A stretch of DNA of 64,000 nt from Arenibacter sp. 6A1. Its GTDB lineage: Bacteria > Bacteroidota > Bacteroidia > Flavobacteriales > Flavobacteriaceae. A program made the position numbers and the translations under genes. The stretch is from positions 62,001-126,000 of the forward strand of contig NZ_JAAXCQ010000013.1 of the NCBI RefSeq assembly GCF_012272855.1, in the 5' to 3' direction. The first letter of the stretch is position 1; each line of letters opens with the position of its first letter. Below are positions 54,914-64,000 of this stretch, in pieces. Below the pieces are notes generated by a model that had not been told where the DNA came from, ran no database searches, and saw nothing but the letters and a program-made list of their open reading frames with translations.

Positions 54914-55921
54914 ATGAAAAAAGTAAGTCTAGAAGATATTTCTAAGGAACTTGGAGTCTCTAAAACACTAGTGTCTTTTGTGATGAATGGAAGGGCTAAG
55001 GAGAAAAGAATTAGTGAAGAAATGACCGAAAAAGTTTTAGCTAAGGCCAAAGAAATGGGATATAAAGCCAATTATTTAGCTAGGGCTTTGCGTACTGGGA
55101 AATCTAATACTTTAGGACTGATTATGGCTGATATATCCAATGCCTTTTTTGCAAAACTCGCAAGAAGTATCGAAAATGAGGCAAATGAATTTGGGTATAA
55201 TGTGATTTTTGGAAGTTCGGACGAAGATAGTATTAAGTCTGGAAAATTAATCGAAGTCTTCAAAAATAAAAAGGTTGATGGCTTGATTATTTGTCCGGCA
55301 ATGGGAGATATTAAATATATAAAAAGACTCCAGAAGGAAAAATACCCCTATGTATTGGTCGATAGGTATTTTGCAGATGTTAAATCTAATGTCGTGGTTG
55401 TAAATAATCAAATTGGCTCTTATGAAATAGTTAATGATCAAGTAAAACAAGGAAAAAAGAAAATTGCCATGGTTAACTTTAACGTAGGGTTAATTAATAT
55501 GGATGATCGCTTTATTGGGTATAAAGAGGCTTTGAAAGCTAACGGTTTAGAATTGGATCATAGTTTGGTTAAAAATGTTTCTTTTAGAGGGATGGAAAAT
55601 GAGACCGAGCTTGCCGTAAAGGAATTATTGGAGCAGAAAGATAGAATTGATACTATTTATTTCTCTAACAATCAATTGGCTTTTTTAGGATTAAAATATA
55701 TTATTAAAAACAATAAATCAGTACTGGATAAAATTAACATTTGCAGCTTCGATAGTTTTGCTGTGATGGACCTAATGGAAATTCCTATGGTGTACGGTAC
55801 TCAACCTATTAAAGAATTAGGGAAACATGCCGTAGACTTGATTATGAAGCAAATAGATTCGGATACTATACAGCCGCAAGAAGTGGTGCTTCCGATTTCG
55901 TATTCCAAAAAAATGATATAA
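54914..55921 (+). CDS. LacI-family transcriptional regulator
   Basis: This 335-residue protein has an N-terminal HTH (VSLEDISKELGVSKTLVSFV, then ALRTGKSNTLGLIM) and a periplasmic-binding-protein-like effector domain (IVFGSSDED-type, VDGLIICPA, VDRYF, DDRFIGYKEAL). It lies between fucI-kinase and fucP, and the palindromes upstream of both are likely its operators. The gene is flanked by a terminator upstream and a hairpin downstream, so it has its own promoter. An AT-rich inverted repeat (CGTTAAT...ATTAACG) just before it may allow autoregulation. Confidence 0.93.
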   Translation: MKKVSLEDISKELGVSKTLVSFVMNGRAKEKRISEEMTEKVLAKAKEMGYKANYLARALRTGKSNTLGLIMADISNAFFAKLARSIENEANEFGYNVIFGSSDEDSIKSGKLIEVFKNKKVDGLIICPAMGDIKYIKRLQKEKYPYVLVDRYFADVKSNVVVVNNQIGSYEIVNDQVKQGKKKIAMVNFNVGLINMDDRFIGYKEALKANGLELDHSLVKNVSFRGMENETELAVKELLEQKDRIDTIYFSNNQLAFLGLKYIIKNNKSVLDKINICSFDSFAVMDLMEIPMVYGTQPIKELGKHAVDLIMKQIDSDTIQPQEVVLPISYSKKMI

Positions 55922-55932
55922 TTTTTTAAGGT

Positions 55933-55955
55933 AAAGGATGTTTTTAACATCCTTT
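55933..55955 (+). terminator. Hairpin after lacI, probable terminator
   Basis: AAAGGATG-TTTTTAA-CATCCTTT forms a perfect 8-bp stem starting 12 bp after the lacI stop. The T-run after it is short (TTTT inside the stem and then GG), so termination may be partial. Confidence 0.6.
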
Positions 55956-55998
55956 TGGTTGCTTGGTGTTTTGAGTATTATAAAAAATTTGTAGTTTA

Positions 55999-56014
55999 GC
56001 TAAATCGTTTAAGC
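55999..56014. promoter_or_regulatory. LacI-type operator upstream of fucP
   Basis: GCTAAAT-CG-TTTAAGC resembles the palindrome before fucI: the left half-site GCTAAATC is identical and the centre is the CG typical of LacI-family sites. Five of seven arm pairs are symmetrical. It lies ~250 bp before fucP in a 344-bp gap without any other gene. Confidence 0.5.
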
Positions 56015-56265
56015 AAATTGTGTTTTGAGCTGTTCTTTTCTTGAAAAATTCGATTCTTTTAAAAGTTTGAAAAAAAGTAGGAGAAATAAATAGGTCAATA
56101 GTAAAAATATGTTTGCGTTTTAGAGAATTGCCTTTTTTTAATTTTAGTGGCACTTGTTATAGTTTATAAAAATGAGACTTGGTAAGCGGTATTAGAAAAA
56201 TTGGTGATATGAGAATTTGGAAGAACTAGCTTAGGATATTTAAAATAATAAACCAAACCATATTT

Positions 56266-57615
56266 ATGAAGAATACGATAACCCAGGAAAGACCTAAAAA
56301 GACTATTACGGAGAACGAGATCGTTAAGGAGAAAAAAGTTCCTATTGTAGCCAAAAAGGTCGTAGTGCCTTTTATTCTGATTACCTCGTTATTTGCCTTA
56401 TGGGGCTTTGCTAACGATATTACGAACCCCATGGTTTCTGCTTTCAAGAAAATACTGGAATTGGATAATTTTCAGGCTTCATTAGTGCAGTTGGCCTTTT
56501 ATGGTGGCTACGGAACCATGGCGCTTCCCGCTGCTATTTTTATAAAAAAATATTCCTATAAAAAAGGAGTGCTGTTAGGGCTTGGGTTATATGCAATAGG
56601 ATCGTTGTTGTTTTATCCCGCAGCAGTGTATCAAGAGTATTATTTTTTTTTAACGGCATTGTATATACTTACTTTTGGGTTAGCGTTTCTAGAAACTACT
56701 GCAAATCCATATATATTGGCGATGGGAGACCCAAGAACGGCAACCCAACGCCTAAATTTGGCTCAAGCTTTTAATCCTATCGGAGCCCTGTCTGGTTTAT
56801 TTGTAGCTCAGACATTTGTGTTAGGAGCTTTACAATCAGATGATGTGGATTTTTCAACACTGACTTTAGAGGCTAAAGCAGCTATTAAGACAGCCGATTT
56901 ATTAGTGATTCGGGATCCTTATGTCGCCTTGGGATGCTTCGTCCTTATATTTTTTGCGGTGATAGCCTGTGCTAATATGCCGGAAAATTCCCATAAAAAT
57001 GATACTGCTGTTTGGGTGTCAATTAAGCGATTGTTTAAAAAGGAGCGCTTTGTTGGTGGGGTGGTTGCTCAAACATTCTACGTGGGAGCTCAAATTATGT
57101 GCTGGACTTATATTTATCAATATGCCGAAACTTTAGGAATAAATAATCAAACGGCCGTCTATTATGCCATGTCTTCCTTAGGGGTGTTTTTGATCGGTCG
57201 ATGGTTGTGTACCTACTTGCTTAAATTTATAAATTCAGGAAAATTATTGTCAATTCTTGCGCTTGCTGCTATAATCTGTACGCTTGGGACAATTTTTATT
57301 CATGGTATCTGGGGATTGTATAGTTTGGTTGCTATTTCGTTTTGTATGTCACTTATGTTTCCGACTATTTATGGGATAGCCTTAGAGGGCCTTGGGGAGG
57401 ATACTAAATATGGCTCAGCATTTCTGGTCATGGCAATTGTAGGAGGAGCTATTATGCCTTCCCTTCAAGGGGTTATCTTAGATGTAGGAGGGCCTGGATA
57501 CGAAGATATACGTATTTTAGGAGTTCCAGAGGTAAATATCTCTTTTGTTTTGCCCTTGGTTTGTTTTGTGGTAGTCGCAATATTTGGCTACAGGTCTATA
57601 AAATATAAACTATAG
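56266..57615 (+). CDS. fucP: FucP-type sugar:proton symporter (MFS)
   Basis: This 449-residue protein has twelve hydrophobic segments after a ~30-residue charged N-terminus. Residues WGFANDITNP (Asp51) and FLETTANPYIL (Glu143) correspond to the FucP residues Asp46 and Glu135 used in L-fucose and proton binding in E. coli. It imports L-fucose or a similar sugar across the inner membrane. The LacI-type palindrome upstream suggests co-regulation with fucI. It is followed 37 bp later by a lipoprotein gene on the same strand. Confidence 0.92.
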   Translation: MKNTITQERPKKTITENEIVKEKKVPIVAKKVVVPFILITSLFALWGFANDITNPMVSAFKKILELDNFQASLVQLAFYGGYGTMALPAAIFIKKYSYKKGVLLGLGLYAIGSLLFYPAAVYQEYYFFLTALYILTFGLAFLETTANPYILAMGDPRTATQRLNLAQAFNPIGALSGLFVAQTFVLGALQSDDVDFSTLTLEAKAAIKTADLLVIRDPYVALGCFVLIFFAVIACANMPENSHKNDTAVWVSIKRLFKKERFVGGVVAQTFYVGAQIMCWTYIYQYAETLGINNQTAVYYAMSSLGVFLIGRWLCTYLLKFINSGKLLSILALAAIICTLGTIFIHGIWGLYSLVAISFCMSLMFPTIYGIALEGLGEDTKYGSAFLVMAIVGGAIMPSLQGVILDVGGPGYEDIRILGVPEVNISFVLPLVCFVVVAIFGYRSIKYKL

Positions 57616-57652
57616 ATAGGGTACTGTTTTAAAACTAAAAAAAAATTGAGAA

Positions 57653-58906
57653 ATGAAAATAAATAAATATTGGTGTGGGCTCCTGATTCTGGGGATGACC
57701 CTGTTGGCATGTAAACCCAAAAAACAGGAGGAGGCACAAAATAACAAGAAGGAAATGAGTTTTAAAAAAGGGAGTTTTGGATATGATAGAGAATTTTTAA
57801 AGGAACAGTACAAAGGGACTATTGTTTTGGAAAGCCATGATAAAAAATCGAGTATTATTTTATCTCCAGAACTACAAGGACGTGTTATGACAAGTACCTT
57901 AAACGGAGCTGAAGGGATGAGTTTTGGATGGTTGAATTATGATTTAATTAGTTCAAAAGAAACCAAAGAACATTTTAATCCAACCGGGGGGGAAGAACGT
58001 TTTTGGTTAGGGCCTGAGGGCGGTCAATTTTCAATTTATTTTTCAAAAGATAAAAGTTTTGAATTTGAAAACTGGTATGTACCTACTGCAATAGATACAG
58101 AGGAGTTTAAAGTAATTGGAAAAAATGAAAATAGTGTAGCGTTCCAAAAAAAAATGAATTTGGTAAATTATACTGGAACGAAATTCAATATTGATGTACA
58201 ACGTGAAGTAACCATATTATCAAAAGAACAAATAAAGGAATCATTACAATTGGAGTCTGATGATTTTTTATCTGTGGCATATGAAACTAAAAATATTGTA
58301 AAGAATATTGGAGATAAGGCTTGGGAAAAAGATTCCGGTCTATTATCGATTTGGTTGTTGAGTATGATGACTCCTTCTCCTGAAGTAACCGTTGTAGCAC
58401 CCATAAAAGTAGGTTCAGAAAGTGAGAAAGGAATCAAGGTTAATGATAATTATTTTGGCAAAGTAGCTGATGATAGATTAAAAAGTACTGATCAAAATGT
58501 GTTTTTTAAAGCTGATGGTAAAAGTCGTGGAAAGATTGGGTTCTCACCATTAAGAGCAACTGAATTTATAGGCAGTTATGATGCACAAAATAAGGTGTTG
58601 ACAATTTTACAAATTCAGGAGCCAAAGGCAGAGGATAAGTATGTCAATTCTGCATGGGAATTACAAGATGATCCTTATTCAGGAGATGCCTTGAATTCAT
58701 ATAATGATGGACCTTTAGAAGATGGATCTCAAATGGGACCCTTTTATGAATTGGAAAGCTCTTCACCTGCCTTGGCATTAGTACCAGGAGAAAGTTATAA
58801 TCATACGCAGCGTATGTATCATTTTAAAAGTTCAAAAGAGGTATTGAATCAAATCTCAAAACAAATATTAAAGGTCTCAATTGACGAAATTGAAGCTGTA
58901 TTTTAA
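57653..58906 (+). CDS. DUF6786-type lipoprotein, mutarotase-like beta-sandwich
   Basis: This 417-residue protein has a lipoprotein leader with Cys20 (MTLLACKP). It shows a family pattern typical of DUF6786: LSPELQGRVMTSTLNG, SFGWLNYDLI, GGEERFWLGPEGGQFSI and FENWYVPTAIDTEEF. The beta-rich layout resembles galactose-mutarotase-like sandwiches. It could bind or epimerise a free sugar in the periplasm, but the role is not established. It lies within the fucP-GH29 operon; its last 13 bases separate it from the following start. Confidence 0.6.
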   Translation: MKINKYWCGLLILGMTLLACKPKKQEEAQNNKKEMSFKKGSFGYDREFLKEQYKGTIVLESHDKKSSIILSPELQGRVMTSTLNGAEGMSFGWLNYDLISSKETKEHFNPTGGEERFWLGPEGGQFSIYFSKDKSFEFENWYVPTAIDTEEFKVIGKNENSVAFQKKMNLVNYTGTKFNIDVQREVTILSKEQIKESLQLESDDFLSVAYETKNIVKNIGDKAWEKDSGLLSIWLLSMMTPSPEVTVVAPIKVGSESEKGIKVNDNYFGKVADDRLKSTDQNVFFKADGKSRGKIGFSPLRATEFIGSYDAQNKVLTILQIQEPKAEDKYVNSAWELQDDPYSGDALNSYNDGPLEDGSQMGPFYELESSSPALALVPGESYNHTQRMYHFKSSKEVLNQISKQILKVSIDEIEAVF

Positions 58907-58919
58907 TTACATATATGTC

Positions 58920-61121
58920 ATGAAAAGAAATTTTACAACCCTCCTATGTGCTGTAATATCTTTAGTAGGATATGCTCAAGGTCAACGAACTATTAAAATT
59001 GAACCTGAAGATTCACATAAAGATATTGTTGAAAAAGCAGCAGTAGTAGTTCCTACTGCCAATCAGTATGCCTATAAAAAATTGGAATTTACGTGTTTCG
59101 TTCATTTTGGGGTCAACACTTTTACCCGAAAAGAATGGGGTAATGGATTTGAAGATCCTAAAGTTTTTGATCTCCAAAATTTAGATACAGACCAATGGTG
59201 TCGTACAGCTAAAGAAGCAGGAATGAAGTTGGTAATGTTTACGGCCAAACATCATGATGGTTTTGTTCTTTGGCAATCACGCTATACAAAACATGGTGTT
59301 ATGTCCTCACCTTTTAAAGATGGCAAAGGTGATGTATTAAAAGAACTGGCAGCTTCTTGTGAAAAATACGGATTAAAGCTGGGTGTGTATCTATCACCTG
59401 CCGATTTGTATCAAATAGAAAACGAAAAAGGTCTATATGGAAATTTAAGTGAGTACACAGATAGGGTTATTCCAAGACCTGTAGAAGGAAGACCTTTTGC
59501 GAATAAAACGACATTTAAGTTTAATGTTGATGACTATAATGAATACTTTCTTAATCAGCTTTTTGAATTGTTAACAGAATATGGGCCTATCCATGAAGTG
59601 TGGTTTGATGGTGCTCATCCAAAACGTAAAGGTGGTCAGAAATACAATTATTTGGCATGGAAAAAATTAATACAAACTTTAGCCCCCAATGCCGTAATCT
59701 TTGGAAAAGAAGACGTACGGTGGTGTGGCAATGAGTCTGGAGCAACGCGTGAAACAGAATGGGATGTTGTTCCTTTTGATCAAGATCCTCATCAAATGAA
59801 TCTTTTTCCAGATTTGCACGGTGATATTGGGAGCAGGGAAAAATTAGCAAATGCTAAATATTTACATTATTTACCAGGAGAGACAGACACTTCTATAAGG
59901 GAAGGGTGGTTTTATAGAAATGAAGACGAACAAAAAGTACGTAGTGCAGATGATGTATTCGATATTTATGAGCGTGCCGTTGGTGGTAATTCTACTTTTC
60001 TATTAAATATACCTCCCAATAGAGAAGGGAAGTTTTCTGATGAAGATGTAAGTGTGCTTAAAGAAGTTGGTAAAAGAATTAGGGAAACCTATGATAATGA
60101 TTTGTTGGTAGGAGCCAAAGGTGAAACTGCTATTCTTGATTCAAATGAAAACACCTATGTTTTAGGAGAATACGGTAAGGGAACTTATGTCATTACTTTA
60201 CCGCAAGCCATCACATTAAATCGATTTTTGCTGCAAGAAGCTATTCAAACTCATGGACAACGTATAGAGAAACATGTATTGGACGCTTGGGTAAACAATA
60301 AATGGCAGCAAGTAGTAGAAAGCACTACAATAGGCTATAAAAGAATTTTGAGGTTTCCTGATGTGACTACCCATAAATTAAGAATAAGAATTTTGGAAGC
60401 TCGTTCAAAACCTTCCTTATCGAATGTTTCTGCACATTATTATACTCCACGCCCACCACAGTTGGAAATTAGCCGTAATCTAAATGGACAGGTGTCTATT
60501 GCCCCTAAAAAAAGCGATTTCGACTGGAAAACGCATGGTATTGATGTAAATGAAAGTATTTCCAAAAACCTGGTTATTAGATATACTACCGATGGAAAAA
60601 TACCGAATGACAAATCACCAATGTTTTCCGATCCTTTTTTCTTGAAATCGGGAGTAGTAAAAGCGAAGGCATTTGATAAGGAACAAACAGGTAGTTTGGC
60701 AGAAAGAGAGTTTGGGTTGGTTAAAAAGGATTGGAACGTAAAAGGAACACATGAAAATGAAAAAAACAAGCCAGAGAATGCTATAGATGCTGATGTAAAA
60801 ACCTATTGGAATTCTGGAAGTGGAGCGCCAGAATTAACAATCGATTTAAAAGAAACTAAAACGATTCGAGGTTTTATTTATACGCCACCATTAAATTTTA
60901 AAGAAGGTCTTATAGAGAAAGGAATTATAAAAGTAAGTAAAAACGGAACTTCATGGAGAACTGTACAAACCTTTGATTTAGGTAACCTCATTAATGATCC
61001 TACAGCACGTAAGGTTCGTTTTGTGAAAAAAGTAAAGGCAAGATATGTTCAAATTGTTTCCAACAGGGGGGCTGGAGGAAGTTCTTCGGCAAGCATTGCT
61101 GAAATTGATATTTTAGAATAG
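58920..61121 (+). CDS. GH29 alpha-L-fucosidase, secreted
   Basis: An ATG at 58881 would overlap the previous gene; the ATG at 58920 gives a clear signal peptide (KRNFTTLLCAVISLVGYAQ). In the 733-residue protein the GH29 barrel has FTCFVHFGVNTFT (57-69), FTAKHHDGFVLW (107-118) and VWFDGAHP with nucleophile Asp230. After residue ~410 follow a linking sandwich, a chitobiase/FN3-like module (TTDGKIPNDKSPMFSDP) and a C-terminal F5/8 type C-like (CBM32) module with the conserved RYVQIVS strand. It is a genuine fucosidase and the strongest argument for L-fucose release here. Confidence 0.92.
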   Translation: MKRNFTTLLCAVISLVGYAQGQRTIKIEPEDSHKDIVEKAAVVVPTANQYAYKKLEFTCFVHFGVNTFTRKEWGNGFEDPKVFDLQNLDTDQWCRTAKEAGMKLVMFTAKHHDGFVLWQSRYTKHGVMSSPFKDGKGDVLKELAASCEKYGLKLGVYLSPADLYQIENEKGLYGNLSEYTDRVIPRPVEGRPFANKTTFKFNVDDYNEYFLNQLFELLTEYGPIHEVWFDGAHPKRKGGQKYNYLAWKKLIQTLAPNAVIFGKEDVRWCGNESGATRETEWDVVPFDQDPHQMNLFPDLHGDIGSREKLANAKYLHYLPGETDTSIREGWFYRNEDEQKVRSADDVFDIYERAVGGNSTFLLNIPPNREGKFSDEDVSVLKEVGKRIRETYDNDLLVGAKGETAILDSNENTYVLGEYGKGTYVITLPQAITLNRFLLQEAIQTHGQRIEKHVLDAWVNNKWQQVVESTTIGYKRILRFPDVTTHKLRIRILEARSKPSLSNVSAHYYTPRPPQLEISRNLNGQVSIAPKKSDFDWKTHGIDVNESISKNLVIRYTTDGKIPNDKSPMFSDPFFLKSGVVKAKAFDKEQTGSLAEREFGLVKKDWNVKGTHENEKNKPENAIDADVKTYWNSGSGAPELTIDLKETKTIRGFIYTPPLNFKEGLIEKGIIKVSKNGTSWRTVQTFDLGNLINDPTARKVRFVKKVKARYVQIVSNRGAGGSSSASIAEIDILE

Positions 61122-61156
61122 AAAGTTATTTTACAATTACATTAGAAGAAATAAAA

Positions 61157-62194
61157 ATGAAACGATTGTATATAGTTTTAGTAGGAAGCATTTTTTTTGG
61201 AATGCTATCCTGTGGTTCTAAAAAAGAGAAAGAATATACTTCTCACAAAACCATTTTGGAGCGTGCTGAAATCCCTTACTTGAAAGGCGAAAGTCGTCAG
61301 ATATTCAATCCAAAACCTTCAGAGGATTTTGACGAAAACAAATGGTTTACCAATGACCATTGTTTTGTAGTAGATAAAGAAGGAATGCTTCATTGGTTTG
61401 GAATTAATAATCCGTTTCCTCCCAAAGGAAAGGACTTGTATAGATACCATCCCTATCTAGGGCATTTAACTTCAGATAGTGCCACCGAAAATTGGAAGCG
61501 AGAACCATTTGCTATTAATGAAATAAAAGGAACTGAGTATATCGGAGCTCCGTTCGTAATTTGGCATGAAGAAACAAAACGTTGGGCTATGGTGGTAGAG
61601 CAATGGCGAGAAAAAAGACAGCTAGAGGTGTATTGGTCTGATGATTTGGTGGATTGGGAAACCAATAAACAAGCTATTTTACCTAACAAATTATGGGTAG
61701 GTACCAGGGATCCGCATATAATGAAGGGGAATGATGGAAAGTATTGGATACATGTGGTGGCCACTGGAAATAAAGGTGTAAAGCAAACCCAGGTATTGAG
61801 AATTAGAACCAAAGATTTTATCACTTTTGAAGACCCTGAGACCATTCTTGGGATCAATGATAATAACTGGGCAACCCTGATAGAATCGCCATTTCTTGTA
61901 GAAAGAAACGGATTGTATTACCTTTTCTTTACCTATGCCCACAGACGTTATGCGGAAACCATTGTAGTGGTTTCTGAGGATCCAGACTATTTTGATTATG
62001 AGAATAATACCTTGACCACTTTGTTTGGGCATGCAGCGGAGGTTTTAAGCTATAAAGGGAAAGAGTATATTACTTCTTGCGGGCCTGAAGATGCTCATTA
62101 TTTAAATGGTCATGGTGTTACTATGGCAGAGTTGGGCTGGTTAAAACAACCGGAAAAGGCTAAGGTATCGAGAAAATCATACAAGAATAATTAA
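61157..62194 (+). CDS. GH43/GH32-superfamily five-bladed propeller lipoprotein
   Basis: This 345-residue protein has a lipoprotein leader with Cys19 (GMLSCGSK). Candidate catalytic residues of clan GH-F/GH-J type are Asp67 (FTNDHCF), Asp185 in GTRDPHI (transition-state stabiliser position) and Glu243 in IESPFLV. WSDDLVDWE and YYLFFTYA also fit the propeller blades. Such proteins cleave arabinofuranosides, xylosides or fructosides, but a family cannot be fixed by eye. It lies between the GH29 and the third GH116 genes on the same strand. Confidence 0.7.
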   Translation: MKRLYIVLVGSIFFGMLSCGSKKEKEYTSHKTILERAEIPYLKGESRQIFNPKPSEDFDENKWFTNDHCFVVDKEGMLHWFGINNPFPPKGKDLYRYHPYLGHLTSDSATENWKREPFAINEIKGTEYIGAPFVIWHEETKRWAMVVEQWREKRQLEVYWSDDLVDWETNKQAILPNKLWVGTRDPHIMKGNDGKYWIHVVATGNKGVKQTQVLRIRTKDFITFEDPETILGINDNNWATLIESPFLVERNGLYYLFFTYAHRRYAETIVVVSEDPDYFDYENNTLTTLFGHAAEVLSYKGKEYITSCGPEDAHYLNGHGVTMAELGWLKQPEKAKVSRKSYKNN

Positions 62195-62237
62195 AAATAT
62201 AAAAAAATAGCGCGATATAGCTAAAAGGATTTAACAC

Positions 62238-64000
62238 ATGAATAAGTCAAAATTACTAGTCTTTATATTGGTTTTGGGATTACAAATAGCAGGTGCCCAA
62301 TCAAATAAACAAAACTTACATAGGACAGGGGAGCAACGGTTAGAGTATATAGGCATGCCCATCGGTGGGATTGCAGCCGGACAGGTATATTTAGGAGGAG
62401 ATGGCCAATTGTGGTATTGGGATATATTTAATATTGCTAAAATAACGCCTGGAAATGAAGGTGGACATCGTTATTATTTAAATCCATTGGTACAGGAAAA
62501 TACCTTTGAGAATGGATTTGGGATTACAATCAATAACGACGGATTTGAGTATAAAAGACCCTTAAATAAGTTAGGTTTTTCTGATATAACCTTTCAAGGG
62601 GAATATCCTGTAGGAAAGGTAACTTATAAGGATCCACAATTACCGATAACAGTGGAACTAAATGCCTATACGCCATTTATTCCTACAGACGCTGATAACT
62701 CCGGACTACCTGTGGTTGTAATGGAATATACGGTAACTAATGAGTCGAAAACCGATCTCGATGTTGCCTTAAGCGGTTGGTTACAAAATACAGCGATCTA
62801 TTGGAGCGCTCAAAAACAAGTGTTAAAGGGGCAACACCAGAATAGGATAGTAAATACGGGGAAATACACAAGATTGATTTGTGAGAATATCGATGTCGAG
62901 TCTGATCAATACCCAGATGCCGGTAATATGAGTTTAACACTCTTAGGAGAAGGTGTTGGAGATGCCGATGCGAGTAAGGACAAAGGGACGGTAATATACG
63001 AGGCGTTAAAAGAAAGTACCGAAGCTACCTCGACCATTGGAAAAAAACTAGTAGGTAGTGTGTCTTCTAAGGTACTTCTGAAACCTGGGGAGCAAAAGAC
63101 ATTTACCTTCCATTTAAGTTGGTACTTTCCCAATGTTCATTTATGGGATGGGGGACATCATTGGACCAATAAGGAAGATTTAAGGCATTATTACAGTGGT
63201 CAATTTGAAGATGCGGCTGCGGTATCTGAATATTTGATGGAACAGCCAGAACTTATAGAAAACACCAAGATTTGGAATAAAACATGGTACAACTCTAGTT
63301 TGCCTAAATGGTTCCTAGATAGAACATTTGTCAATGTAAGTACCTTGGCGACCACTGCTTCTGTTCGGTTCGACGATCTTAAGGATCGGAAAGAAAGCGA
63401 GGGTAGGTTTTATACCTATGAAGGAGTTTATTTGGGAGAAGGGACCTGTACCCATGTATTTCATTACGAACAAGCTATGGGACGTGTTTTTCCAGATTTA
63501 GCCCAAAATTTAAGGGAACAAGTTGATTTGGGTTTGTCTTTTCAGGAAAACGGAATTATTTCCTATAGGGGCGAGTTTAGTGGCTTAGGACGGCATGATG
63601 GTCGTGGTTTTGCCATCGATGGGCATGCAGGAACTGTGATGCGAATTTATAGGGAGCACCTTATGTCTTCTGACAGCGAGTTTTTGAAAAGAAACTGGCA
63701 AAAGATTAAAAAATCTATTCAGGTGATGATTAACCAGGATATGGAGAAGACCGGAAAAGCCGATGGTATATTGGAGGGTCCACAATACAATACTTTAGAT
63801 AGAACCTGGTATGGTAAAATAACTTGGATAAGCGGTTTGTATGCAGCCTCTTTAAAGGCAGGTAAAGAAATGGCTTTAGAGATGGGAGACAAAGCCTTTG
63901 CTAAGACATGCGATAAAATAGCTAAAAGGAGTTTTAAAAACATCTCTAATGAGTTGTTCAATGGGGAATATTTTATCCAGCAAAATGATCCCAAGCATCC
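62238..64000 (+). CDS. GH116-family glycosidase, 3' end outside window
   Basis: The frame from ATG 62238 (signal [21 protein letters not shown]) stays open to the window end, giving at least 587 residues. It is a close paralogue of the GH116 protein at 3.4-6.1 kb: [28 protein letters not shown], likely nucleophile Glu395 in GRFYTYEG and acid/base Asp521 in YNTLD, the same 126-residue spacing. This would make it the third GH116 enzyme of the region. Its placement behind the fucosidase gene suggests that GH116 activity is needed in both halves of the region. Confidence 0.85.
   Translation, partial: MNKSKLLVFILVLGLQIAGAQSNKQNLHRTGEQRLEYIGMPIGGIAAGQVYLGGDGQLWYWDIFNIAKITPGNEGGHRYYLNPLVQENTFENGFGITINNDGFEYKRPLNKLGFSDITFQGEYPVGKVTYKDPQLPITVELNAYTPFIPTDADNSGLPVVVMEYTVTNESKTDLDVALSGWLQNTAIYWSAQKQVLKGQHQNRIVNTGKYTRLICENIDVESDQYPDAGNMSLTLLGEGVGDADASKDKGTVIYEALKESTEATSTIGKKLVGSVSSKVLLKPGEQKTFTFHLSWYFPNVHLWDGGHHWTNKEDLRHYYSGQFEDAAAVSEYLMEQPELIENTKIWNKTWYNSSLPKWFLDRTFVNVSTLATTASVRFDDLKDRKESEGRFYTYEGVYLGEGTCTHVFHYEQAMGRVFPDLAQNLREQVDLGLSFQENGIISYRGEFSGLGRHDGRGFAIDGHAGTVMRIYREHLMSSDSEFLKRNWQKIKKSIQVMINQDMEKTGKADGILEGPQYNTLDRTWYGKITWISGLYAASLKAGKEMALEMGDKAFAKTCDKIAKRSFKNISNELFNGEYFIQQNDPKH

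Noticed and set aside
1-64000. CRISPR array, rRNA or intact tRNA genes
   Set aside because: No regularly spaced repeats or recognisable RNA gene sequences were seen.

Overview
The window is about 64 kb of AT-rich bacterial DNA from a member of the Bacteroidota, most likely a marine flavobacterium. This rests on an adjacent SusC/SusD pair, TAnnTTTG-type promoter elements, many secreted lipoproteins, a reg_prop/Y_Y_Y sensor joined to an AraC domain, FG-GAP/ASPIC proteins, and the near absence of strong Shine-Dalgarno sites. It reads as one large carbohydrate-utilisation region with scars of duplication and gene decay. No intact tRNA, rRNA or CRISPR was seen.

Region 1 (1-14.1 kb, all +): four endonuclease/exonuclease/phosphatase (EEP) proteins (the first cut by the window edge), two GH116-type glycosidases, a type I sulfatase, three Tat-exported metallophosphoesterases and a RbsD/FucU-like lipoprotein. 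Most are separated by 0-80 bp, so a long operon is likely. The richness in phosphodiesterase and phosphatase folds next to GH116 and a sulfatase suggests a phosphate- and sulfate-bearing glycoconjugate substrate (inference).

Region 2 (13.3-16.3 kb and 46.3-49.3 kb): a near-identical direct duplication of about 3.0 kb carrying a metallophosphoesterase, a decayed phosphate-selective-type porin, a DUF2490 protein and the tail of a glycerophosphodiester phosphodiesterase. The second copy is more decayed. Remnants of ISL3-like and IS982-like transposases lie nearby at 16.6 and 23.3 kb.

Region 3 (17.3-46 kb, all +): an NPCBM-containing putative glycosidase, a membrane AraC regulator with periplasmic propeller sensor, SusC/SusD, two related 819-residue proteins of unknown family, an FG-GAP/ASPIC protein, a GH29-like protein, a SASA-type esterase, a GH172 (DUF2961) protein and a GH36-like protein. 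Two truncated gene remnants (36.0-36.8 kb) are damaged relatives of the ASPIC gene and the GH172 gene.

Region 4 (49.3-51.0 kb, -): tetR followed by a diheme cytochrome-like gene, each preceded by nearly the same palindrome.

Region 5 (51.4-64 kb, +): fucI, an AraB-type sugar kinase, a LacI regulator, fucP, a DUF6786-type lipoprotein, a GH29 fucosidase, a GH43/GH32-like lipoprotein and a third GH116 protein cut by the window end. Matching operator-like palindromes stand before fucI and before fucP. Together the genes suggest outer-membrane capture (SusCD), periplasmic trimming by glycosidases, esterases, sulfatase and phosphatases, import by FucP, and isomerisation and phosphorylation of L-fucose or D-arabinose. 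No aldolase for a ketose-1-phosphate lies in the window.
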